From Bacteroidia bacterium (GTDB lineage: Bacteria; Bacteroidota; Bacteroidia; Bacteroidales; Prolixibacteraceae): DNA of 64,000 nt. The stretch spans positions 19,842 through 83,841 of the forward strand of contig JANYKW010000088.1 of the NCBI GenBank assembly GCA_025358025.1. The letters are read 5' to 3'. How positions within the stretch are numbered: the first letter of the stretch is position 1; every line of letters starts with the position of its first letter. The notes under the pieces were generated by a model, which saw only the letters and a list, made by a program, of their open reading frames with translations, did not search any database and had not been told where the DNA came from. Below are positions 44,324 through 53,782 of this stretch, in pieces. Position numbers and translations under genes: made by a program.

Positions 44324-44843
44324 ATCAGACACTGAACTTCGGTTACGCATTGAAAAAATAGGCACTAAGGAGATTGGAATCTGGGAAGAGATGGTAATCC
44401 GGGATGATGCGCTTTTTGCCAAAGTATACAAACTGATTTATTGCGACAATCCGCGAATAGCCTGGCATGCGGCCTGGGTAACCGATCATGTTTCTGAAGC
44501 CGATCCCAGCAAACTGGAACCCTATGTTACGGAATTGATTGATCAGCTATCAAAACTGAAAAGCAGTTCGCTAAAAAGGCACTTCACCAGGATGCTACTT
44601 AGTCAAAAGATTCCGGAAAATAAGATGGGTCTGCTTGTGGATGTGCTATACGATTTACTCTCCCCCCTGGAAGCAATAGCTGTACGTGCAAATGCGCTGC
44701 AATTACTATACAATATCACCCTGACAGAACCGGCACTTCAGCCTGAACTGATCAGTGTCACAGAGACAATCCTTGATGAAGAGCTTACGCCCGGAATGAT
44801 TTCAAAAGCCAGAAGAATCCTTGGATCGCTTAAGCGTCAATGA
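44289..44843 (+). CDS. Small helical (HEAT-like) protein overlapping ppk1
   Basis: A 184-residue all-helical protein without signal. The helix-pair pattern (ARIAWHAAWVTDHVSE-like, LKRHFTRMLLSQKIPENKMGLLVDVLYDLL, AIAVRANALQLLYNITL) looks like HEAT or ARM-type repeats, a protein-binding fold; no family is recognised. ATG 44289 lies 35 nt inside the end of ppk1 in another frame, which suggests translational coupling. The next Met would drop the first 34 residues. Its stop overlaps the convergent membrane protein gene by 7 bp. It could be a regulatory partner of PPK1, inferred only from the overlap. Confidence 0.75.
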   Translation: MTFFNQTGPTVESDTELRLRIEKIGTKEIGIWEEMVIRDDALFAKVYKLIYCDNPRIAWHAAWVTDHVSEADPSKLEPYVTELIDQLSKLKSSSLKRHFTRMLLSQKIPENKMGLLVDVLYDLLSPLEAIAVRANALQLLYNITLTEPALQPELISVTETILDEELTPGMISKARRILGSLKRQ

Positions 44844-45343
44844 GCTAAAAAGGTACTAAATAAAAGGACTGATACGCCCCCCCAGGAAAAGATTGAAAGC
44901 AACATCCAGGGAATGAAACTCCTTTTATGATGAAAATATTTGGTACCAAGGAATGCCCCAACCGGAATAGAAAGCAGGATAGGGGTTAAAAAAACAATTC
45001 CCGGCATCCCGTAATAACGGCGAATTCGTGCAATCATCTTGTTACTCCTGGTAAATTTGTTTGCAGTCAGCTTCCGGTAACGCCGTTCATCAAGCCACTG
45101 TTCAAATCGAACTTTAAAAATGCGCGGGGTAATATAATAGACTGCCGGCCACACCAGCTTAAGTTCCTTTAAAAGAAAAGAGAAAAAGGCATAGAAAAAC
45201 AAAAATCCTAAAAGACCTCCCAGTTGAATCATCACAAAGGTCTCCACCCAATTGAGATGAAATAGAAAAGCATACGGAGTGGCCCAAAAAAATTTGACAC
45301 TTGCGATGGCTATTACATTAAAATATTTAAACATGAATTCCAT
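44837..45343 (-). CDS. Small integral membrane protein, unknown function
   Basis: A 168-residue protein with about four transmembrane segments (around 10-28, 34-62, 110-132, 142-166) and a basic central cytoplasmic stretch (RFEQWLDERRYRKLTANKFTRSNKMIARIRRYYG). The GIVFLTPILLSIPVGAFLG part resembles the small membrane proteins of the SNARE-associated/DedA-like or small multidrug export groups, but no assignment is secure. A start three codons later (ATG 45334) is equally possible. It is divergent from the 883-residue secreted protein gene. Confidence 0.7.
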   Translation of the reverse strand: MEFMFKYFNVIAIASVKFFWATPYAFLFHLNWVETFVMIQLGGLLGFLFFYAFFSFLLKELKLVWPAVYYITPRIFKVRFEQWLDERRYRKLTANKFTRSNKMIARIRRYYGMPGIVFLTPILLSIPVGAFLGTKYFHHKRSFIPWMLLSIFSWGGVSVLLFSTFLAH

Positions 45344-45503
45344 TGCACCTGTTTTTGATGTTGTTTCCTGCTTGCCAGATTGAATTTTCCATTCGATCCT
45401 CTGTACGTTTGAAGAAGATTTCCTCTATCACTTTTTAGTATATCACGCTCAAAATTAGGTATAAAACAGATAGATAAAAATTTAAAACCTGGTATTTTAG
45501 CTC

Positions 45504-45511
45504 TATCTTTG
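45504..45511 (+). promoter_or_regulatory. -7 element of the transglutaminase-like gene
   Basis: TATCTTTG, 65 bp before TTG 45577. Confidence 0.55.
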
Positions 45512-45576
45512 CAAAAATCATAATAAGCAGAAAATTGTTTCGAGAAAGAATATCTTACAGTCAGCCAGACAGGAAT

Positions 45577-48228
45577 TTGAAAGAGCGTTTTTTCAAAAAG
45601 ATTTTGTTTTTTAATCTCTGCCTGTTGGTTTACACTTCCTTTACCTTTGGCCAGACTATCAAGGAATTCAAAGATATCTGGATAAATGAGAGCAGGGAAT
45701 ATCTGCTCAATAATCAAAATCCATTGCCTTACCTGCAATCGGGTTTCCACTATTTCTCAAGATTTCAGGATGATACATTTACAGAATTACTGGAAAACGA
45801 ATGGGAGAAATTTTCAGTAGTTCCCGGATCTCATGTACCCAGATCCAAAAAATTTGATCCTGCACCACAATTTGTCTTTGAAGAGACTTCCTACCATAAT
45901 CCGCAGCATTTGCAATTCTATACAGCTGAGAATAGCGGGGAGGTATCCGGAATGGCTTCTGACAATCTGCCAGGAATAAGCAAGCCGGAATATGCCTGCT
46001 CAAATCCGCTTAAACAAAGTTTCAAATTTTATGGCAATACCATTGCCATCTCCTATGACAGACTCCTTGCACTTCCGGTTAATCAACCGGTAACCAATGA
46101 AATTATCGTCGATTACTGGAAAAAATTTACGGTAGGAAACAGCAGGCATCTGATCGGTCAGTTATTGGTATGCCGGGATAGACTGGGTCTGAACGATTGG
46201 GGCTATTTTATGCTGATCAGGAGATGTTCTTCTTCGCTGTATCCAACGGATGAGGCTGCTGCAGAACTTTTAACCTGGGCTTTGATGATCAGGTCGGGAT
46301 ACAATGTGAAAATCGGATACAATCAATTGGGAGTTTCTGTCCTGTACCCTGCAGCTTCGAAAATAAGCGGCATTCCCACTGTCAGGATAAATGGAGTTGA
46401 CTATTACATTAATAGGTCAATATCTTCATTCCCAATTATATCGCATGCAGGGAGCCACTCCGGAGCCAGTGGAACCATTCATCTGAGGATCAATCGGTCA
46501 CTCAATTTTAATGGAGAACTTGAGACAAAAAAATTTCAGTTTTTATGGAATAAAAAAACTTTCGCCTTCAATCTGAAATTCAATCCGGAAGTAATAAAAT
46601 TTCTTGAGGACTATCCACAGACAGATCCTGAGCTAATTTTTAGTGCACCATTCACTGTTTTAACCATGGAGTCCTTGCTGAAACAGATAAAACCAATTCT
46701 TGCAGGAATGAAACAAGAAGAAAGTGCTGCATTTCTCCAGCAGTTTGTCCAAAAATCTTTTGCCTATCATCCTTTCAACGATAATTATGGATACGACCGT
46801 TTTATGTTTCCGGAAGAGCTTCTTTTCAAAGATGAAAGCAATGATAAAGGCAAAGCTTTATTGTATGCCTGGTTCATCAGCAACCTGCTGAATCAGGAGG
46901 CTGCATTGGTCGAATTTCCCGGATTTTATTCTGTGGCCATCTCTCTGGAGCAACCCATGGATGGAGATAATTTCCTTGTAGGAAAGAAAAGTTTTACCAT
47001 TGCGGATCCAACATTTGACAATGCACCACTGGGACTGGTAATGAAAGAATTTTTCCAGCTCAAACCCGTTGTCAGGATACTTAGAAACAGATCGTCGGAT
47101 ATCATTGAACAAGATAAAATATGGAAACTGGCTCTGGCTTTTGGCGCCGAGCGTAGTGGGTCAGGCAAGGATTTTCTGAAAGATGAAAGTGGAAATTCTT
47201 ACATCACCGGATTCTTCATTGAAAAAAATAAAAGCCAGCCGTCATCAGTACCGGCTCCCTTTATTGCGAAGTATGACGAGAATAATTCACTTGCCTGGAT
47301 GGTTAAGTTTCAAGCTGAGGGAAGATCGTTCGGTTTGGAGTTACAACAGCTGGACAATAATGAGTTCTATCTGGCCGGCTCCTTTCGTGGAAAGATTGCG
47401 TGCAACGGTATTTCTATCCAGAGTGCAAACGGCAATCCGGATCTTTTCTTCCTGCAATTCAATAAGCTGGGCGAAATTGAGTGGATGTCAAAAAGCGGTC
47501 TGGATGACCTTGAAGAAGACTCAAAATTATTCTATATCGTCAGATTCACACGAGCCGGAGATATCCAATCTGTCAATCTTTCCAATGAAGATGAGCGAAC
47601 AGGAACAACCGGATTCCAGCAAACGGCCAAAGAGGGGCTGTGCTATGTGGCGTCCCGGTATCAAACAACGGGACTGGACAAAGCAAAGGAAGTGGCATCT
47701 CCCACCTCCACAGCGCTTCTCCGACAAAACCTGAAACAGATGAAACAACTTGGAATAGAACAAAATACGGCATGCCTGTCAGCAGTTCTTCATGCAGTGA
47801 TCAGTACAGGGAATCAGCTTTCCGGAGGAGATATGGCCTCCTTTATGCAAGAAAAACCGGTCTCCTTCAAACAGGAGAAAACTGAATCGACCTTCACCTC
47901 TTTGCCCTATCTTGCAGAACTTCTTCAAAAAATAAAACTGATCAAAAACAACAATGGAATCACTGAGATCTTTACTGACAAAGGCATGCCACTCAAGATC
48001 CGGTGGTTCAAAATCAACAATCACTCCCATCTAAAGATCATTCCCTTAGCAAATAATGATTTAAAGATTAAGGTAATAGATGGAATTAGATTTGAATCAG
48101 GGTTGATCCGGGAGAATATTAATTCGTTTATTATTGAACTTTCAACCGGGAACCTGATACTTGAACTTGGCAGTGAAAACCAGATCCTAACCAGAAATTT
48201 AAAACAAATAATGAGTCCGGATAAATAG
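45577..48228 (+). CDS. Secreted protein with degenerate transglutaminase-like domain, upstream of porV
   Basis: An 883-residue exported protein when started at TTG 45577, which follows AGGA by a few bases and gives the clean signal peptide MKERFFKKILFFNLCLLVYT...FGQ. The frame also allows TTG 45535 and contains no early ATG. Residues about 385-485 resemble a transglutaminase-like domain of the FPEELLF...DKGKALLYAWFISNLL...ALVEFPGFYSVAI...GKKSFTIADPTF kind. The catalytic Cys position is Ser421 and the His position is Phe450, while Asp477 remains, so it would not be a peptidase or transferase. The part from about 530 to 650 looks like a lone beta-propeller or SBBP-type segment (FIAKYDENNSLAWMVKF, DLFFLQFNKLGEIEWM). 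It may belong to cell-surface or T9SS function because porV follows by 161 bp. Confidence 0.7.
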   Translation: MKERFFKKILFFNLCLLVYTSFTFGQTIKEFKDIWINESREYLLNNQNPLPYLQSGFHYFSRFQDDTFTELLENEWEKFSVVPGSHVPRSKKFDPAPQFVFEETSYHNPQHLQFYTAENSGEVSGMASDNLPGISKPEYACSNPLKQSFKFYGNTIAISYDRLLALPVNQPVTNEIIVDYWKKFTVGNSRHLIGQLLVCRDRLGLNDWGYFMLIRRCSSSLYPTDEAAAELLTWALMIRSGYNVKIGYNQLGVSVLYPAASKISGIPTVRINGVDYYINRSISSFPIISHAGSHSGASGTIHLRINRSLNFNGELETKKFQFLWNKKTFAFNLKFNPEVIKFLEDYPQTDPELIFSAPFTVLTMESLLKQIKPILAGMKQEESAAFLQQFVQKSFAYHPFNDNYGYDRFMFPEELLFKDESNDKGKALLYAWFISNLLNQEAALVEFPGFYSVAISLEQPMDGDNFLVGKKSFTIADPTFDNAPLGLVMKEFFQLKPVVRILRNRSSDIIEQDKIWKLALAFGAERSGSGKDFLKDESGNSYITGFFIEKNKSQPSSVPAPFIAKYDENNSLAWMVKFQAEGRSFGLELQQLDNNEFYLAGSFRGKIACNGISIQSANGNPDLFFLQFNKLGEIEWMSKSGLDDLEEDSKLFYIVRFTRAGDIQSVNLSNEDERTGTTGFQQTAKEGLCYVASRYQTTGLDKAKEVASPTSTALLRQNLKQMKQLGIEQNTACLSAVLHAVISTGNQLSGGDMASFMQEKPVSFKQEKTESTFTSLPYLAELLQKIKLIKNNNGITEIFTDKGMPLKIRWFKINNHSHLKIIPLANNDLKIKVIDGIRFESGLIRENINSFIIELSTGNLILELGSENQILTRNLKQIMSPDK

Positions 48229-48389
48229 CGATAAATTGAAGGTCGAAGTAGCTAATTACTTCTTTCAGTTTAAAAACCCATAATTATCAGATGAAATTCT
48301 TAAAAAAATCTTCTTTTAATCTTACATTAGGAATTTAATCTTATTTTTAAGATCGAAATTCGGAATAACACCTTGCTAAATAACATTTC

Positions 48390-49568
48390 ATGAGAATAAT
48401 TCACCACTTAAAACCACTAGCAATAACCGTTCTCTCTGTTATTCTTTGTGAAACAGTCTATTCTCAAAGTTTACCTACGGGGCAGGAAATTCAGTACAAT
48501 CCCATAACAACAGCTGTTCCCTTTTTGACTATCGCCCCCGACTCAAGGCATGGATCCATGGGAGATGTCGGAGCAGCTACTTCACCGGATGCCAATGCCC
48601 AGTTTTGGAATCCATCAAAATTAGCCTTTGTAAAAGATAGCTTTGGGATTGCCTTATCCTATACACCTTGGTTAAGGCAGTTGGTGAATGACATCAATCT
48701 TGCATACCTCGCTGCCTACTATAAGCTGGATCAATACCAGACAATAGGTGCTTCCCTCCGCTATTTTTCCATGGGAGATATTCAGCTTACCGATCAGAAT
48801 GGCACCAGTCTTGCCAACGTCAGTCCGAACGAATTTTCGATTGACTTTAGCTATTCCAGGAAATTATCCGACGTTTTTTCGGGTGGAATTTCGCTCAGAT
48901 ACATCCGTTCCGACCTCTCCGGAGGAATTGGTACAGAAACCTATGTCCCCGGACAAACTTTTGCCACTGATGTCTCCTTCTTATACTCAAAGAATTTCGG
49001 AGCCAGCGACAACGATCAAAATATCTCAGCAGGGATCAATCTCTCCAATATCGGAGGGAAAATATCCTATGATGATGGTCAGAACAAGGAGTTTCTTCCG
49101 GCCAACATGAAAGTGGGCACTACCTACAACAAAGTGCTGGATAACTACAACTCCTTCGCTGTATCTTTTGATTTCAACAAGTTGATGGTACCTACTCCCC
49201 AAATCAGTACGATAGATCCAAACAATCCGGGACAAATTGTGCTACCCGACAACAACAACAATATGTCGGTCATCGAATCTATTTTCACTTCATTTTCGGA
49301 TGCTCCGGGTGGAGCCAAGGAAGAGTTTCAGGAAATCAACTGGTCAACAGGTATTGAATATATTTACAAGCAACAGTTTGCTGTTAGGGGTGGTTATTTT
49401 CATGAAAGTGAATACAAAGGGAACAGAAAATTTTTCGCTGCCGGATTGGGGGTGAAGATGAATATTTGTACCATAGATTTTTCATATCTTATCCCGACAC
49501 AACAAAACAATCCTTTGGCCAACACCATTCGCTTTACGCTGCTGTTTAATTTAAATTCCTTTAAATAA
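48390..49568 (+). CDS. porV: Type IX secretion outer-membrane protein PorV
   Basis: A 392-residue outer-membrane beta-barrel of the FadL-like PorV/LptO family. The signal peptide ends near YSQS. The conserved N-terminus of the mature protein (NPITTAVPFLTIAPDSRHGSMGDVGAATSPDANAQFWNPSKLAF) identifies it. PorV takes cargo from the SprA translocon through binding of the C-terminal sorting domain and gives it to PorU. In many Bacteroidota porU is the neighbour; here its place is taken by the transglutaminase-like protein gene. The C-terminus ends in an amphipathic strand with aromatic residue (TIRFTLLFNLNSFK). Confidence 0.93.
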   Translation: MRIIHHLKPLAITVLSVILCETVYSQSLPTGQEIQYNPITTAVPFLTIAPDSRHGSMGDVGAATSPDANAQFWNPSKLAFVKDSFGIALSYTPWLRQLVNDINLAYLAAYYKLDQYQTIGASLRYFSMGDIQLTDQNGTSLANVSPNEFSIDFSYSRKLSDVFSGGISLRYIRSDLSGGIGTETYVPGQTFATDVSFLYSKNFGASDNDQNISAGINLSNIGGKISYDDGQNKEFLPANMKVGTTYNKVLDNYNSFAVSFDFNKLMVPTPQISTIDPNNPGQIVLPDNNNNMSVIESIFTSFSDAPGGAKEEFQEINWSTGIEYIYKQQFAVRGGYFHESEYKGNRKFFAAGLGVKMNICTIDFSYLIPTQQNNPLANTIRFTLLFNLNSFK

Positions 49569-49745
49569 ATAGAATAGCTCAACAACATCGCTTTTAATAA
49601 ATCAACTTTTCCCCTGTTATCAGAATCATTTTGAGTTCTGTTTATTCTGGTGCAATACAAAGATGCAAAGACAGTTACGAATCACTCTCTTTGTTAATTA
49701 CTTCGAAGGCTTGCGATATTCTGCCCGTGTCAACTAACATTTAAT

Positions 49746-51524
49746 ATGCATAAAAATAAATTTTTGACCATTATTTGGTTTTTGTTGCTGATAATTCCTG
49801 GGGCCGGGAAAGTAATTGGAGAGGAGCAGGAAAAATCCGTTAAATGCGTCATGAACCGCGTAATTAGTGACTTGTACAAAACATCAAACCAGTCCGATTT
49901 ATTGAAATTGGATATCAGACAGGTGATGTCACTTTTTTCAAAGGATGAACTGCAGGTGCTTTCGACCAGACACTGGATGTTTGAGGTGAATGTGCCTGTT
50001 GTTGTATCTGTGATTTGCAGCAACGAAAAGAACGCTATCCCTTTTTGGCTACCGGAAAGTGGTTTCAAAAAAACATCCCTGACGTTGAAAAACAGTCAGG
50101 CGACCTACGAAGTCTGGCAAAAAAGTTATAACGCAGGTAATATAGGATTGGGTGTCAATGGGTTTGAGAATGGCTTGGCACTTCACTATTTTGTTGTTGT
50201 AGCTCCACAAGACAAGAATAGTCAGCTAAAAATAAGCAATTTCTTTCCGGAAAACCAGCAGACAGGCATCATGCAGAAAGGTGCGGCAACATACATGGAT
50301 TGGGATGAGCTGGTCATACAAGAGGTACCCGATCTTTTGACAGGACAGCCATTGTTAACAACCACCAGAGGCCGGGCCGCTGAATCACATCTGGTGGGAG
50401 CTTTCAGGTCTACTCCTTATCCCTCTTCCCAAATACCTGATCAGGTCATATTAACCTGGAGTGCAAATCCGGAGAACAGCATGGATGTGCAATGGCGAAC
50501 CAATGCCGTGGTAGATGCCTCCACCATAAAATTAAGGGAAAAAGAGACGACGAAAGCAGTTCCTGCCGCAGCAGGAAAAATGCTGATGGAAGACCAGATG
50601 CTGATGAACGACCGCTTTTCCAATCATTATACTGCAAAACTTAAAAACCTGAAGCCCGGGACAACATACCAGTATCAAATCGCTTCACAAAATGAGTGGT
50701 GCGAAGCAGAATCCTTCACGACAGCAGCCAAAGACCATGCCTTCTCTTTTTTGTGGTTTGGCGATACACATTATTCTCCTCAATTCGGAGAAATTCTTCG
50801 CAAAGGCTGGAGTGACCATCCGGATGCCTCTTTCTTTTCTATCGTTGGAGACCTGGTCAGCGATGGGTTGAACCGTAATCAATGGGATGCTCTGTTTGAA
50901 TATTCCAAAGAGACTGCCAGCCGGATACCCTTCATGTCTGTACCCGGAAATCACGATAACCGTGCCGGACTGGGAGCCAAAATGTACAGCGATCTTTTCA
51001 GTTATCCGATGAATGCTCCGGAAGGCGTTCCAAAAGAGCAAACATACTCTTTCACGTACAAAAACGCACTCTTTCTTATGCTGGACGCTACTTCTTCCAT
51101 CGATGCACAAACTGCATGGATAGAGAAACAGCTGGCCGAAACAAAGGCAACCTGGAAGATCGCCATGTTTCACTTCGCGCCCTATAACCGCGAAGAGCCC
51201 TATTTTGACATTCAGAAAGCATGGGTCCCGTTGTTTGACAAATACCACGTTGACATGGTATATGGTGGTCATCTTCATTATTATATGCGTTCTAAACCGA
51301 TGAAGGATGGAAAAGTTGTCTCTTCGTACAACGATGGAACTGCTTACATCATCTCAGTGGGAATTCCAAACAGGGATCAGAACTTTCCAAAAGAACCTTA
51401 TGCTGAAGTTACAGATAGCAAGGGTCACTTGTATCAATATGTGAAAATTGACGGGAACAGTCTATATCTGGAATCTGTGAATGCCCAGGGCAAGCTGGTT
51501 GATTCTTTTTCCCTCAAAAAATAG
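49746..51524 (+). CDS. Secreted metallophosphoesterase (purple acid phosphatase-like)
   Basis: A 592-residue exported protein: signal peptide (about 1-25), an N-terminal region of about 190 residues of no known family, a fibronectin/PAP-like domain (about 220-320, IPDQVILTWSANPENSMDVQWRTN) and a calcineurin-like phosphoesterase domain. The metal motifs are GDTHYSP, GDLVSDG, GNHDN and GGHLHYY. It probably hydrolyses phosphomonoesters or diesters in the periplasm or at the surface. A gap of three bases to the next gene shows an operon with the propeller protein. Confidence 0.9.
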   Translation: MHKNKFLTIIWFLLLIIPGAGKVIGEEQEKSVKCVMNRVISDLYKTSNQSDLLKLDIRQVMSLFSKDELQVLSTRHWMFEVNVPVVVSVICSNEKNAIPFWLPESGFKKTSLTLKNSQATYEVWQKSYNAGNIGLGVNGFENGLALHYFVVVAPQDKNSQLKISNFFPENQQTGIMQKGAATYMDWDELVIQEVPDLLTGQPLLTTTRGRAAESHLVGAFRSTPYPSSQIPDQVILTWSANPENSMDVQWRTNAVVDASTIKLREKETTKAVPAAAGKMLMEDQMLMNDRFSNHYTAKLKNLKPGTTYQYQIASQNEWCEAESFTTAAKDHAFSFLWFGDTHYSPQFGEILRKGWSDHPDASFFSIVGDLVSDGLNRNQWDALFEYSKETASRIPFMSVPGNHDNRAGLGAKMYSDLFSYPMNAPEGVPKEQTYSFTYKNALFLMLDATSSIDAQTAWIEKQLAETKATWKIAMFHFAPYNREEPYFDIQKAWVPLFDKYHVDMVYGGHLHYYMRSKPMKDGKVVSSYNDGTAYIISVGIPNRDQNFPKEPYAEVTDSKGHLYQYVKIDGNSLYLESVNAQGKLVDSFSLKK

Positions 51525-51527
51525 ACC

Positions 51528-53387
51528 ATGAGAACCATGAACAATATCCGATCCACTATTCTGCTATTTTTCATATTATTAACTATCCAGGGATTTTCAC
51601 AGACCGGAAGTATAAATGAACCTGTCAGGTATGTAGGAGGGATTTCTGTTGATCCCTCCGTTCATGAAGGACGCCTCCGTTACGCAATAGGTGTTGAAAG
51701 TTATCAAACTGTACGGGTCAACCGGACGCATCCCGAATGGTCGGACGACCATGGGTGGACCTATAACCATGCCCCCAATCTTTGTTACTGGAGAGGTAAA
51801 TTTTATCAGCAATATCTTAGTAATCCCATTGATGAGCACATTGCTCCCGGTCAAACTTTAATTCTGACTTCCGCGGATGGGCGAAACTGGAGCAAACCCT
51901 CCGTAGTTTTTCCTCCCTACCAGGCCCCTGCAGGGGTTAAAATTCCGGATGGTTACAACGGATACATGATGCATCAGCGGATGGGCTTTTATGTGGCACC
52001 TGACGGCAGATTACTGGTTCTGGCATTCTATGGACACGCCGAAGATCCATTCCTGAAGGGAGGCATTGGGCGCGTTGTGCGTGAAGTGCATCAAGACGGT
52101 ACCTTTGGTCCAATCTATTTTATCCGGTATAGCAGTCATGCATCCTGGAATGAAACAAATACCAGCTTTCCATTTTATACCCATTCAGCCGACAGGGGAT
52201 TTGTAGATGCCTGTAAAGCTTTGCTTTCCGATAAACTTAAGACAATGCAATGGTGGGATGAAGACCAGGGTCTGGATGGGTTTTATTCAATCATTGATGC
52301 GGGATCTGCATTCAACTATTTTCACCGCAAGGATGGCAAAGTTGTTGGATTGTGGAAGCGCTCACTTTGCGCCCTTTCAGACGATGGCGAGCATTTCAGC
52401 AAGCCGGTAAAATCACCTGCGCTCGTGATGGCAGGAGGAAAAATTTGGGGCCAGGCGACCAAGGATGGGCGCTATGCCTTGACTTACAATCCCATAGAAT
52501 TGGACGAATATCGCTATCCTTTGGTAGTGGTTTCAGGCGATGATGGTATTATTTTCGACAATATGCTCCTGGTGCAAGGAGAAGTGCCACCCCGCCGCTT
52601 CATGGGACGCTGGAAAGATTTTGGCCCGTGTTACATGCGCGGTATCGTAGAAGGGAACGGAAACCCTCCCGGGGATGACATGTGGCTGACCTACAGTATG
52701 AATAAAGAGGATATCTGGATAAGCAAGATACCCCTTCCGATTCGTTACCGTGTGGAAGGCAATGTCAACGACAATTTTGATAACATGCAAACAGGAGGGG
52801 CTGTCACCAACTGGAATATTTATTCCCCCAAATGGGCTCCTGCTCAGGTAGCTGATTTCCCTGATGCAAAAAATAAATCCCTTATGCTTCAGGATAAAGA
52901 TCCATATGATTATTCAAGGGTTATTCGCGTAATCAGGGAAACAGACCAAGCCGAAATTGCAGTTAATATCTATCCGGAACAAGCCGACCATGGTATGTTG
53001 GAAATGGATGTGACTGATCAGTTCGGAAATCGTCCGGTTCGCCTGAGGTTTGATGAAGATGGTAAGATAAAGGCTATGAATGGAAGTCAGGAGGTAGTTC
53101 TGCAATCATATAAGCCGGGTAACTGGTACAACCTGAAGATAACGATAGTTGCTCAATTATTTGGAACCTACAGTGTTTCGGTTGACGGGAAACTTTTGCT
53201 GAAGAATGCACTCCTTTCGGAGGCAGTTAAATCAGTAGAAAGGGTATCGTTCAGAACCGGAATTTACCGTGATCTTCCCAACCGCAACACGCCGAATCAG
53301 GATCCGGCATCTCCGCTACCAGGTGCTGATGAACCGATCGTGAATTCCCGGTTTTACATTGATAACTTCAGCGCTATTTCCAAATAA
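51528..53387 (+). CDS. Secreted six-bladed propeller protein (sialidase/BNR-like)
   Basis: A 619-residue exported protein: signal peptide to about residue 25 (MRTMNNIRSTILLFFILLTIQGFSQ), a propeller region up to about 410 with blades such as LILTSADGRNWSKPSVVFPPY, FYVAPDGRLLVLAFYG and RYPLVVVSGDDGI, and a C-terminal beta-sandwich (about 430-615) like a family-16-type or LamG-like domain (LQSYKPGNWYNLKITI). The S-x-D-G-x-x-W repeats resemble sialidase Asp-boxes, but no catalytic Tyr/Glu pair is obvious, so the enzyme class is open. It is downstream of the phosphoesterase in the same operon. Confidence 0.8.
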   Translation: MRTMNNIRSTILLFFILLTIQGFSQTGSINEPVRYVGGISVDPSVHEGRLRYAIGVESYQTVRVNRTHPEWSDDHGWTYNHAPNLCYWRGKFYQQYLSNPIDEHIAPGQTLILTSADGRNWSKPSVVFPPYQAPAGVKIPDGYNGYMMHQRMGFYVAPDGRLLVLAFYGHAEDPFLKGGIGRVVREVHQDGTFGPIYFIRYSSHASWNETNTSFPFYTHSADRGFVDACKALLSDKLKTMQWWDEDQGLDGFYSIIDAGSAFNYFHRKDGKVVGLWKRSLCALSDDGEHFSKPVKSPALVMAGGKIWGQATKDGRYALTYNPIELDEYRYPLVVVSGDDGIIFDNMLLVQGEVPPRRFMGRWKDFGPCYMRGIVEGNGNPPGDDMWLTYSMNKEDIWISKIPLPIRYRVEGNVNDNFDNMQTGGAVTNWNIYSPKWAPAQVADFPDAKNKSLMLQDKDPYDYSRVIRVIRETDQAEIAVNIYPEQADHGMLEMDVTDQFGNRPVRLRFDEDGKIKAMNGSQEVVLQSYKPGNWYNLKITIVAQLFGTYSVSVDGKLLLKNALLSEAVKSVERVSFRTGIYRDLPNRNTPNQDPASPLPGADEPIVNSRFYIDNFSAISK

Positions 53388-53396
53388 CAGCCTTTA

Positions 53397-53767
53397 CTAC
53401 TTATAACGATCCGAAATATCCCTGCACAATTTCATCAAATCCCGCACCTTGGTATCGGGAGTACCGGCTACAATATCTGCAGCAACGATATCACAAGGAC
53501 CGTAATTGTCAGCTACGTACTCCAGATCTTTTGGGATCTCCAAAATTGGTTTATTGGCCAAAACCATCGGGGTATACATCAGCGCTCTTCTGGAATTAGG
53601 GAAAAGTGTTCTTGCAAAGTTCAAATCCGAATCGACACCCAAAGTCTGGTGATACCATTTGGGCGTAAATCCAATTTCAGGGCGTAGAAACTGCCAATCG
53701 CCCTGGCAGGTCTGCGTGTGGCAGGTGCACCGGGTGCAATGTAGCTGATAAGCTGTTGAGGATTCAT
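53397..53767 (-). pseudogene. Remnant of uroporphyrinogen-decarboxylase-like (MtaA/CmuA-type) methyltransferase gene
   Basis: From ATG 53767 the frame reads MNPQQLISYIAPG...PATRRPA, like the N-terminus of this family. Then a one-base loss near 53703 (codon AAG seems shortened to AG) moves the continuation FLRPEIGFTPKWYHQTLGVD into the next frame. That text then jumps (near 53633) to the C-terminal part FARTLFPNSRRALMYTPMVL...GPCDIVAADIVAGTPD..., skipping the approximately 230 residues of the barrel centre. So it has a frameshift plus a large in-frame internal deletion; about 110 codons remain of the usual 330-350. Its partners in the cluster are Gfo/Idh/MocA genes, which commonly accompany intact members. 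Confidence 0.75.
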
Positions 53768-53782
53768 TTAGAATCAAACAAA

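Noticed and set aside
45313..45750. 145-codon minus-strand frame across the start of the large secreted protein
   Set aside because: No recognisable sequence, and it covers the promoter and signal peptide of the plus-strand gene.
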